DNA of 64,000 bases from Bradyrhizobium tropiciagri (lineage in GTDB: Bacteria; Pseudomonadota; Alphaproteobacteria; Rhizobiales; Xanthobacteraceae). Location of the stretch: assembly GCF_001189845.1 (NCBI RefSeq), contig NZ_LFLZ01000043.1, positions 1 through 64,000 on the forward strand, written 5' to 3'. The translations under genes were made by a program, and so were the position numbers. Position 1 is the first letter of the stretch, and each line of letters opens with the position of its first letter. This document shows positions 43,449-51,316 of this stretch, in pieces. The notes beneath the pieces were generated by a model, which did no database searches, had not been told where the DNA came from, and saw only the letters and a program-made list of their open reading frames with translations.

Positions 43449-44483
43449 ATGGCAAGCAGTGACAGCGCGACAGCGCCAGCGGATCACAAGCGGCCGCGCG
43501 GGCTGGCGTCCTTCCTGCGCTCGCAGATGCGGAACATCGCGCCGTTCCTGACGCTGATCTTCCTCAGCGCCTTCTTCGCGATCGCGAGCCCGTCGTTTGC
43601 GACCATCGACAATGTCGGCAACATCCTGACCCAGGTGTCGGTCACCGGCATCATCGCGGTCGGCCTCACCTTCGTGATCCTGTGCGCCGAGATCGATCTG
43701 TCGATCGCCAGCATCGCCAATGTCACCGGCATCGCTGTCGCTTATTTCACGCTGCAGGAATCCTACGTCAACATCGCCAACGTCCCGATGCCGGGGATCG
43801 TCGCGATCCTGCTGGCGCTGGCGCTGTGCGCGCTGCTCGGCCTCGTCAACGCGCTGGGGCTGACCATGATCGGCATCCCCTCCTTCATCATGACGCTCGC
43901 CATGATGCAGATCGCGGCCGGCGTCTCGGCGCTGCTGGTGCGCGGCCAGATCGCCTACAAGGTGCCGGACCTGATCACGACGCTTGGCTCGGGCTCGATC
44001 GGCGGCATCCCCTGGATCGTGATCGTCGCGGCGGTGATGCTGCTCGGCGGGCACCTGATGCTGACCTACACGCGGTTCGGCCGCTACGTCTACATGGTCG
44101 GCGGCAACCGCGAAGCGGCGGAATTCGCCGGCCTCAACGTCAAGCTCATCCTCGGCAGCGTGATGGTGATCTCGGCGGTCTGCTCGGGGATCGGCGGCAT
44201 GCTCGGCGTCGCGCATTTCGGGAGCGCGCAGCAGAACGAGTTCGACACGTATCTCCTGGATTCGATCGCGGCCGTGGTGGTCGGCGGCACCAGCCTGTTC
44301 GGCGGCCGCGGCGGCATCGGCAACACCATCGTCGGCCTGTTCGTGCTCGGCGTGCTCAACAACGGCCTCGACCACGTCAACATCGACAGCTTCCTGAAGA
44401 TCCTGATCCGCGGCCTGATCCTGCTCGCGGCGCTGATCATCAACGTCTACGCGCAGCGGCTGCGGGAGCAAGCGGCAGACTGA
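43449..44483 (+). CDS. Sugar ABC transporter permease
   Basis: 344 aa from ATG 43449 (an adjacent ATG at 43446 is equally possible); GGAG lies seven bases before 43449. A BPD_transp_2 (RbsC-like) membrane protein with about eight to ten hydrophobic segments. The signature AGLNVKLILGSVMVISAVCS and the typical LDSIAAVVVGGTSLFGGRGG are present. It completes the importer with the preceding binding protein and ATPase. Confidence 0.93.
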   Translation: MASSDSATAPADHKRPRGLASFLRSQMRNIAPFLTLIFLSAFFAIASPSFATIDNVGNILTQVSVTGIIAVGLTFVILCAEIDLSIASIANVTGIAVAYFTLQESYVNIANVPMPGIVAILLALALCALLGLVNALGLTMIGIPSFIMTLAMMQIAAGVSALLVRGQIAYKVPDLITTLGSGSIGGIPWIVIVAAVMLLGGHLMLTYTRFGRYVYMVGGNREAAEFAGLNVKLILGSVMVISAVCSGIGGMLGVAHFGSAQQNEFDTYLLDSIAAVVVGGTSLFGGRGGIGNTIVGLFVLGVLNNGLDHVNIDSFLKILIRGLILLAALIINVYAQRLREQAAD

Positions 44484-44534
44484 GGACACCAGAGTCATCG
44501 CGAGAAGCGACAGCCGCAATCAGGTTCTCGGTGT

Positions 44535-44544
44535 CCCCCCCCCC
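44535..44544. repeat. Run of ten C
   Basis: Ten consecutive C in the 256-base gap between the permease and SulP genes, followed by GCGAAGGCGGG, which resembles the short palindromic intergenic repeat common in Bradyrhizobium. No gene or clear promoter was seen in the gap. Confidence 0.6.
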
Positions 44545-44739
44545 CGCGAAGGCGGGTAATATTTCTGCTGCTGGGGCTTGCGCGGTCGGACAAGCCAGTG
44601 CCAGGGCCGTCGGTTCAAGAGGCCCTGAAGCTAGCCAAGCCGATCGCCGTGGAGGTCGGATGCGAGCCACTGGCGGACATTGGCCCGCGCAGCTAGACTT
44701 GCGGCTTGCGCCCCAGCGCACCTCTACCCTTGATCCGGC

Positions 44740-46458
44740 ATGACTGACCGTCTGACGCGTATTGCACCCGGATTGATAAAGCTCTTGTCCTACAGTTTTG
44801 CCGATGACTTTCGGCACGATCTGTTGGCAGGAATCTCCGTTGCCGCAGTGGCCTTGCCGGTTGCGATCGCCTACGCGCAGCTGGCAGGCTTCGATCCGGT
44901 GGTGGGCTTATATTCGAGCATTCTGCCGATGGTCGCGTACGCCATCTTCGGCACTTCGCGGCAAATGATCGTGAATCCCGATGCAGCCGTTTGCGCTATG
45001 GTCGCTGCCGCAGTCGCTCCGCTGGCGGGCGGCAATGTCGAACTGTACTGGTCACTGTCGGTCGCAGTTGCGTTTCTGGCAGGCATATTCTGCATTGCAG
45101 CGAGTTTCATGCGGCTCGGCGCGCTGGCGGAATTTCTCTCCAAGCCAATCCTTGTTGGACTTTTGAACGGGGTCGCAATCTCCATTTGCCTGGGGCAAAT
45201 CGGCAAGCTGTTTGGCTTTTCCATCGAATCCAAAAGGATCATTCCGCAACTATTCGAAATCTTCGCCAAGCTTCCTCAGACGCAGGTTCCGACGTTGATC
45301 GTAGGAGCGGCAAGCTTGGCGATATTGTTTGGGCTGGCGCGCTGGGTGCCGCGACTTCCGACTGCACCAATCATTTTGATCGCCGCCGGCGCCGCGGTCG
45401 CACTGTTCGGGTTGGACCGTCACGGAGTAGCGATTCTGGGACCGGTTCCTGGAGGTCTGCCGCCGCTGCGATTGCCTAGATTTCCGACGGCCGACATACC
45501 ATCGCTGCTCGGCAGCGCCGCCGGCCTGGCTCTCGTGCTGTTTTCGAGTGGCATGTTGACGGCGCGCAGCTTTGCGTCGAAGGGCGGCTACGAGATCGAC
45601 GCTGACCGCGAGTTGGCGGCATTTGGAGCGGCTAATCTCGCCTCCGCCCTATCTCAGGGGTTCGCCGTGACCGGCGCAGACTCGCGCACGGCGGTGGCCG
45701 CGGCTGCTGGCGGTCGCACCCAGGTGACGGGACTGGTGGCTGCTGCGACGATCGCCGCTGTGCTGCTGTTCTTGACCGGGCCAATGCGGTATGTGCCGAT
45801 TGCTGCGTTGGGCGCATTGCTCGTGTTCGCTTCGCTTTCGCTGTTTGATACGCGAACGCTGCGCGAAATCTGGAGCATTGATCGGGGCGAGGTCGTCCTC
45901 GCCGTGGTCACCACGCTGGGAGTCGTTGCGCTGGGCGCCATCAACGGGATCCTTATCGCGGTCGGATTGGCTCTGATCCGCTTCGTCAAATTGACCGCGC
46001 GGCCCAGGGACGAAATCCTGGGAGCGGTCGACGGACTTCCCGGTCTGCATTCGATCGAGCGGCATCCAAACGCCAGGACGTTTCCAGGTCTCGTACTCTA
46101 CCGCTTCGATGGCCCGCTTACCTTCTTCAATTCCGATTACTTCAAGACACGGGCGCTTGCGGCAGCTGAAGCCGCGGGCCCGGAACTTCGATGGTTCGTG
46201 ATTGATGCAATACCAGTGAGCCAGATCGACACGACCGGGCTGTATGCACTTCGCGACTTGCGGGAACGGCTCGAAGCGCGCGGTGCGTCCCTGATGCTAG
46301 CTGGGCGCAAGGCCGAGTTGCTCGAGTGGTTTCGGGAAGCCGGTCTCTATCGGCCGGAGCATGAAACATGGATCCTGCCGACACTACGCCAGGCCCTGAA
46401 AGCCTATCTGCGAGCGGCGCAACCCATCGCGCCGCCCCCTAACCAGGACGATCTGTGA
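44740..46458 (+). CDS. SulP-family inorganic anion transporter
   Basis: A 572-aa membrane protein of the sulfate permease family. The N-terminal Sulfate_transp domain starts at about residue 20 with DLLAGISVAAVALPVAIAYA and GFDPVVGLYSSILPMVAYAI, with about 11-14 membrane segments. A C-terminal STAS domain (residues about 445-550) has FVIDAIPVSQIDTTGLYALR and LMLAGRKAELLEWFREAGLY. The substrate could be sulfate, bicarbonate or another anion. Codon choice is more mixed than in neighbours (frequent TTT, TTG, GCG/GCT), a possible sign of a different history. Its stop overlaps the next gene. Confidence 0.9.
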   Translation: MTDRLTRIAPGLIKLLSYSFADDFRHDLLAGISVAAVALPVAIAYAQLAGFDPVVGLYSSILPMVAYAIFGTSRQMIVNPDAAVCAMVAAAVAPLAGGNVELYWSLSVAVAFLAGIFCIAASFMRLGALAEFLSKPILVGLLNGVAISICLGQIGKLFGFSIESKRIIPQLFEIFAKLPQTQVPTLIVGAASLAILFGLARWVPRLPTAPIILIAAGAAVALFGLDRHGVAILGPVPGGLPPLRLPRFPTADIPSLLGSAAGLALVLFSSGMLTARSFASKGGYEIDADRELAAFGAANLASALSQGFAVTGADSRTAVAAAAGGRTQVTGLVAAATIAAVLLFLTGPMRYVPIAALGALLVFASLSLFDTRTLREIWSIDRGEVVLAVVTTLGVVALGAINGILIAVGLALIRFVKLTARPRDEILGAVDGLPGLHSIERHPNARTFPGLVLYRFDGPLTFFNSDYFKTRALAAAEAAGPELRWFVIDAIPVSQIDTTGLYALRDLRERLEARGASLMLAGRKAELLEWFREAGLYRPEHETWILPTLRQALKAYLRAAQPIAPPPNQDDL

Positions 46459-46841
46459 ACGTGACGGCACATCGGGAGACAGGCAGGAGGTTCGGCAGGA
46501 CAATCGCCGTTGCAGTCGGACTTGCTCTCAGCCAGGCCGCGGTAGCAGCACCGCCCGATAACCCCAATCCCGCGCTTGCCCCATGGTTTGAGAGCCTGAA
46601 GCAACCGGGCACCGGTGCGTCGTGCTGCTCGATCGCGGATTGCCGAACGGTCGAGTTCCGGCAGGACCGGGACGGCTACGAGGTGTTGATCGATAGTCGC
46701 TGGAAGCTGTCGTCTCCATTTTGGCTGCGGGTCCCGCCGAACAGGATCATCAACAGAACCGACAACCCGACGAACCGCGCCGTGGTCTGTTTCACGCCTG
46801 AGGCCGGCATTCTCTGTTTCGTGCGTCCGGCCGAAAGCTAG
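46455..46841 (+). CDS. Small secreted cysteine-containing protein
   Basis: 128 aa from a GTG at 46455 that overlaps the SulP stop (GTGA), implying coupling. A signal peptide (GRTIAVAVGLALSQAAVAAP) is followed by ALAPWFESLKQPGTGASCCS and IADCRTVEFRQDRDGYEVLI. The C-terminal half has RIINRTDNPTNRAVVCFTPE and GILCFVRPAES. Five cysteines suggest disulfides in the periplasm. Similar small exported proteins occur widely in Bradyrhizobium; I do not know a function. Confidence 0.75.
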   Translation: MNVTAHRETGRRFGRTIAVAVGLALSQAAVAAPPDNPNPALAPWFESLKQPGTGASCCSIADCRTVEFRQDRDGYEVLIDSRWKLSSPFWLRVPPNRIINRTDNPTNRAVVCFTPEAGILCFVRPAES

Positions 46842-46882
46842 TCCATGCCGCTGCGGCTGACACGACTATCGGTAGTTCCCGT

Positions 46883-48190
46883 TCATCTGGCAAAATCCGG
46901 CTGCCAGTGGCGCAACTCGCGCGCGGCGTAAGTGACCGCGCCGATCGTTGTGTAGGACGGCGCCTCAAGCATCATGTTGCGCGCGAGCTTGAGGCTGCGC
47001 GCCTCGCAGATCGCGCGCAGCTTCTCGTCCGCGATCCACTCGAAATCGATGTTGTGCGCGAGGCCGAGGATGCGCCGGATGGTCTTGGCCGCGGCGAAAC
47101 CGACCGTGTCCTGGAATAGCCGCGCCATGTAGGCCTGCCGTTCCGCCTCCAGCCGCGCGGCACCCGCCTCGCTGTCGAACAGCGACACCGGATAACCGTC
47201 TCCCCTCGCCTCGTTTCGCCACAGCTCAAGGAATTTTCGAGAAAACCCGCTCCAGACGCCCTCGATGGTTTCCAGAAGCCAGGCCTCGAACGAGGCGCGC
47301 TCGCCTTGTGCGCGCTCGTGGCCGGCGGAGGCCAGATAGGCCATCAGCAGGTTGCCGATCACGGCGCCGATATCGAAACCCATCGGGCCGAAGAAGGCGA
47401 ATTCGGGATCAATCACCCTGGTCTCGGTTTCGGTGACCATGATCGAGCCGGTGTGCAGGTCGCCGTGCAGCAGCGCCTCCGGGCTCGCCATGAACTTCAG
47501 CTTCAGCCTGGAGATCGCGACATGGAGGTCGAGGTCCTCGCGGAACGCCGCCGCGGTCGCGTCGAGATACGGCGCGGTCCAGCGGTTCTGCTCGGCGATC
47601 CGGTACGGATCGGTGAAGATCAGGTCCTCGGTGATCTTGCAGAGCGCATGGTTGCCGGCAAACGCCGCGATCCCGTCCTTCTTCTCTGCCGCCGACGATG
47701 CGAGATCGGACGACAAGAACAGCGTCTGCGCCAGGAAGGTCGAGATATCCTCGACAAAGCGCGGATAGCGCGTGGCGCCGATCAGCCCCTTGCGCATGAT
47801 GATGTGCGGCTCGAGCAGTTCCATCGCGGTGAGCGCAAGCGGCGCGTCGTGATGCAGCACCGCCGGCACCAGCCTTGGCGCCAGCCGCGCCTGATGCACC
47901 AGCGCCAGATGTTCGTAGTGCGCCCGCGACAGCGGCAGCGGCCAGCTCTCTCCGACCAGCCGCACGTAGGGCAGCGCCTGCTTGACGGCGATACCGCCGC
48001 TCCTGCCCTTGACGATGAAGACGAGGTTGAGATTGCCGTCGCCGACCTCGCTGATCGACCAGTCGGCCGGCGCGCCGCCGAGTTGGGTCACGATGGCCGG
48101 AAGCCCCGCGAGATAGTCCCGCAGATCGGCCTCGCGCAGGATTCGATATTGACTGGCCTCGGTGGAGCCCGGTTGCGCCTGCAGGTTCAT
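46883..48190 (-). CDS. mtnK: 5-methylthioribose kinase
   Basis: Phosphorylates methylthioribose in methionine salvage. The 435-aa protein starts at ATG 48188-48190 (MNLQAQPGSTEASQYRILRE) with a strong GGAGGGG seven bases upstream. Kinase-like fold marks are SEVGDGNLNLVFIVKG, the ATP region VKQALPYVRLVGESWPL, the catalytic HGDLHTGSIMV and the metal site DPEFAFFGPMGFDIGAVIGN. It is convergent with the preceding secreted-protein gene. The usual partner mtnA is not next to it in this window. Confidence 0.92.
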   Translation of the reverse strand: MNLQAQPGSTEASQYRILREADLRDYLAGLPAIVTQLGGAPADWSISEVGDGNLNLVFIVKGRSGGIAVKQALPYVRLVGESWPLPLSRAHYEHLALVHQARLAPRLVPAVLHHDAPLALTAMELLEPHIIMRKGLIGATRYPRFVEDISTFLAQTLFLSSDLASSAAEKKDGIAAFAGNHALCKITEDLIFTDPYRIAEQNRWTAPYLDATAAAFREDLDLHVAISRLKLKFMASPEALLHGDLHTGSIMVTETETRVIDPEFAFFGPMGFDIGAVIGNLLMAYLASAGHERAQGERASFEAWLLETIEGVWSGFSRKFLELWRNEARGDGYPVSLFDSEAGAARLEAERQAYMARLFQDTVGFAAAKTIRRILGLAHNIDFEWIADEKLRAICEARSLKLARNMMLEAPSYTTIGAVTYAARELRHWQPDFAR

Positions 48191-48554
48191 GATGGCCCCT
48201 CCTTCGATTGCCTCGGGGCAAGGTTGATCCTCGCTCCCGTTCCAGGATGTTCGCGCCGATGGCGGCCTTTCACCTGGCTGGATCATAGTTGCAGCAAATG
48301 CGGGCGGCGACCAGCGCATAGCTCGCGATGACGGTGTCCCCGTCGGGTCCGAGCAGGATCAAGCCGATCGTCGCGGATCGCTTGCCACCGTCCATTTCAG
48401 GACAAACAGCCGCCACTTATTTCTGAAACTTGATGTCAATGTTTCCTGCAGTCCGCAGGGGATGGGATTTGCGTCCCGTCAAGCTGGATGTAACCTGCCG
48501 CTATCGAAACTTGTCGATCCGCGGCACAGGCATCGACCGCTAGCAGTTCGCACG
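48191..48554. other. Gap between mtnK and the PilZ gene
   Basis: Must contain the divergent promoters of mtnK and the PilZ gene. A minus-strand frame of 41 codons (48270-48395, starting MDGGKRSATIGL) is open but lacks supporting features. No SAM-riboswitch-like structure was recognised upstream of mtnK. Confidence 0.4.
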
Positions 48555-49148
48555 ATGACCGACGACACCGAGACCATTTCACTGCGCCACACCATGGTCG
48601 ACGGCGTCCAGCAGGACGACGACTACGAGGTGATCTGGCGCGGCCTCCCGGTGGGGAGGATCATGCGGCAGCATGACAGCCGGCAATGGTGGTGGGGCTG
48701 CAACGTCTATGGCCGGCCGCCGACAAACGGCGACAGAGGTCCTGCGATCGATTTCAGGGACGGTCAGGTCCGCTTCAAGCTTGCCTGGGGGCGGCTCAGG
48801 CCGACCCTGACCGACGAGGAGATCGCCGTCGCGACACGCCACGCGGAAGGACTGCAGAAGCAAACGGCCGGACAAGCCGCGGCGGCCAAGGCGGATGTGG
48901 TTCAGGTGATGCAAAACAGCCGCGGGGCACTCCGGCATCGCGTGCTCAAGTCCGGCACCATCGAATTCAACGGCGGCGCCATCGACTGCGTGATCCGAAA
49001 CATCTCGGAGACCGGCGCAGCGCTCGAGGTCACCAGCCCGGTCGGCATCCCCGAGACCTTCAACCTGGTGCTTCCCGGCGATCACACCACACGTCAATGC
49101 CGGGTCGCCTGGCGCAGGGAGCGCCGGATCGGGGTCAGGTTCACGTAG
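48555..49148 (+). CDS. PilZ-domain protein with a novel N-terminal module
   Basis: 197 aa from ATG 48555. The C-terminal part (about residues 120-197) is a PilZ-like domain: RHRVLKSGTIEFNGGAIDCV followed by IRNISETGAALEV and CRVAWRRERRIGVRF. PilZ domains often bind c-di-GMP using RxxxR and (D/N)xSxxG; RNISETG fits the second motif and ALRHRVLKSG could supply the first. The N-terminal 80 residues (DDDYEVIWRGLPVGRIMRQH, then WWWGCNVYGRPP) form a tryptophan-rich module not usual in PilZ proteins. A regulatory role is likely. Confidence 0.78.
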   Translation: MTDDTETISLRHTMVDGVQQDDDYEVIWRGLPVGRIMRQHDSRQWWWGCNVYGRPPTNGDRGPAIDFRDGQVRFKLAWGRLRPTLTDEEIAVATRHAEGLQKQTAGQAAAAKADVVQVMQNSRGALRHRVLKSGTIEFNGGAIDCVIRNISETGAALEVTSPVGIPETFNLVLPGDHTTRQCRVAWRRERRIGVRFT

Positions 49149-49227
49149 TCCTCGGGCCGGGGAAACTGTTCCCGCATGCCGCTTCGCTCATGTAGGTTAC
49201 TTCGCAACTCGGCCTGCAGGTTCAGCC

Positions 49228-50522
49228 ATGTTCGTCGCCGTGTTCTCGATCTTCGCCGCCAGTCGCAAGGATCCGCTTGTCGACATGGTCGAGCGCGTGC
49301 ACGCCGGCTTCCTTGCCGCCGGTTTGGGTGAGCCGACGGTACGGTTCAGACTGTCCGATCCCCCGCTCAGCGCCGAGATCGCGGCCGTGCAAGCCGTTGC
49401 GGGGACGAAGCGCGTTTCAAGCATCGCCAGGGTGCTGAAGCGCTGGCCCGAATTGGAGCGCTTCGCGCGCACAACCGGCTCGGTTGGTCCCGGCAGGGCG
49501 GAAGTCCGCGCGATGTCGAACGTGACCGAGGCCGGCGCCATCGAGGCGGTCGACTTCGCGATCCTCAAGGAGATCGCAGCAGGCGTCCCGAAGTCATTTC
49601 CATGCCACGCCATCGACCTGCACTTCTCGGTGCCCGCCTTTTCGGATGGCCCGCAGCTGCCCGCTACGCCCGACCTTCAGACTCTTCGCGGCCTGATGCA
49701 CGCCGGCGTCGACATCGGCGCCGGACATCCGACCTCGCCCGGCATCAGCGTGCACGACAAGTGGTGGGTGAACGGGCGGCAGCGGTCGGTCGCCGCGCTG
49801 CGCATCGTCGAAGCCGATCCGCAGGCGAAGAAATTGCCGGAGCCGCCGGCCGATGTCGCAGCCCTGCTTGCGCCTGCGGCAAGGTGCGAAAGACGGTGCA
49901 GGTGCCGATGGTCGCGGCCCCCGCCGCTGCGGCGCCGGCTGCCGCCCCACTTCCCGGCGGCTTACCTCAGCCGGTGGATGATGCCATCCGCACGGTCGTG
50001 CGTGAGCATCGGGCGGGGATGCGCGAGCTGCTCGAGACCCTTCCGCACGATCTGCCCCATCAGATCGAGAGCGTGGCTGCGACGGCCTCCGGCGAGAGCC
50101 CGGGCGCCGGCCCCAAGAAGCCCGATCTGGTTCGCGCCTTTGCGCCGCTCGGCTACGATTGCCGCGGCGAGAGCGGATCATTCCGGCTGCATCGGCGCAC
50201 GCCGGGCAATCTCACCGTCAGGCTTCAGGTCGATGTCGGCAGCTGGGGCAGTTCGGTCACCGCCTTCATGCAGGTGATCGGCATGGTGAACGGGCATGCC
50301 TTCAAGGCGACGCTGCCGCTCCATGCCTCGCGCCGCGCGGTCCGCGGCGACGTGAGAGGGGTCGAGTTGCCGAGCCAATTCCCGATCGGCGACGCCCAGC
50401 GATGGCGGCAAATAACCGACAATCTGGCAACGCTCGTCGTAGCGCTTGATCGCAGCTTCGTGCCTGAGATCGAGGCGATCTCCGGCCCCTCGCCCGAGTG
50501 GTTCCGGCCGGAGCAGACCTGA
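49228..50522 (+). pseudogene. Protein of unknown function, broken by a one-base loss in the middle
   Basis: I do not recognise the family. The frame from ATG 49228 (MFVAVFSIFAASRKDPLVDM) runs to about residue 214 (ADVAALLA) and then garbles near 49871. Adding one C (CTTGCG to CTTGCCG) continues as AACGKVRKTVQVPMVAAPAA in the second frame to the stop at 50522, giving 431 aa exactly. The N half has a conserved-looking GAIEAVDFAILKEIAAGVPK and FPCHAIDLHFSVPAF. An Ala/Pro linker separates it from a C-terminal domain with VREHRAGMRELLETLPHDLP, SFRLHRRTPGNLTVRLQVDV and WRQITDNLATLVVALDRSFV. No signal peptide or membrane segment is evident. Confidence 0.65.
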
Positions 50523-50577
50523 GTTCGGCGCTCACCCGTCAGCACGACACGCCGCTCATGCGGGCGACTTGGCTGCC

Positions 50578-50862
50578 TCAGTTATGAAACTCCGGCATCC
50601 CCATCAGTTTCGACAGCCGCTCGATCGAGAGATAGCCGGAATAATACGCCCACATCGCGATCGCGAAGATCACCGCCGAGATCAGCGTGGTCCACGACAG
50701 CTTGCGGCCCATCCGTGCCAGGATCGGCGCGCCGGGGTCGGTGCCGGGCGCACCGACGCCGTCCTCGTGCTGGCTGCGCACACCGAACGGCAGCGTCAGG
50801 AACAGCACGAGCCACCAAAGGACAAAGTAGATCGCAAGCCCGGTGGTGATTTGGTACGCCAT
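50578..50862 (-). CDS. DUF1467 small membrane protein
   Basis: 94 aa with two hydrophobic segments (TTGLAIYFVLWWLVLFLTLP and WTTLISAVIFAIAMWAYYSG) around a polar loop containing FGVRSQHEDGVGAPGTDPGA, the DUF1467 pattern (FPFGVRTQ-like). It lies six bases downstream of mce in the conserved birA-rnj-mce-DUF1467 string of Rhizobiales. Function unknown. Confidence 0.88.
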   Translation of the reverse strand: MAYQITTGLAIYFVLWWLVLFLTLPFGVRSQHEDGVGAPGTDPGAPILARMGRKLSWTTLISAVIFAIAMWAYYSGYLSIERLSKLMGMPEFHN

Positions 50863-50868
50863 ATGGCC

Positions 50869-51273
50869 TCAGGCCTGTTCGATCTCGACCAAGGCACCGG
50901 AAAAGTCCTTGGGGTGGAAGAACAGCACCGGCTTGCCGTGCGCGCCGATCTTCGGCTGGCCGTCGCCCAGCACCCGGGCGCCCTCGGCGATCATGCGGTC
51001 ACGCGCCGCGATGATGTCGGGCACGTCGTAGCAGACATGGTGGATGCCGCCGTCGGCGTTGCGCTCGACAAATTTTGCGATCGGCGAGGCCTCGCCGAGC
51101 GGCTCGATGAACTCGATCTTGGTGTTCGGCAGCGTCACGAACACGGTGATGACGCCATGCTCCGGCAGCGGCACCGCGGCGGAAATCTCGGCGTTGAAGG
51201 CGGTGCCGTAGATCTTGGCGGCCTGCTTGGCGTCCTTGACCGCGATGGCGACGTGATTGAGCCGGCCCAGCAT
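50869..51273 (-). CDS. mce: Methylmalonyl-CoA epimerase
   Basis: Interconverts (R)- and (S)-methylmalonyl-CoA in propionate metabolism. The 134-aa protein is a VOC-superfamily fold: MLGRLNHVAIAVKDAKQAAK with the first metal histidine, IEFIEPLGEASPIAKF, GGIHHVCYDVPDI with the second histidine, and the final ligand glutamate in SGALVEIEQA. Confidence 0.93.
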   Translation of the reverse strand: MLGRLNHVAIAVKDAKQAAKIYGTAFNAEISAAVPLPEHGVITVFVTLPNTKIEFIEPLGEASPIAKFVERNADGGIHHVCYDVPDIIAARDRMIAEGARVLGDGQPKIGAHGKPVLFFHPKDFSGALVEIEQA

Positions 51274-51316
51274 CTCTTTCTCCCTTGTGTCGTTGCGCGC
51301 GTTTCGAAACCGCGCG

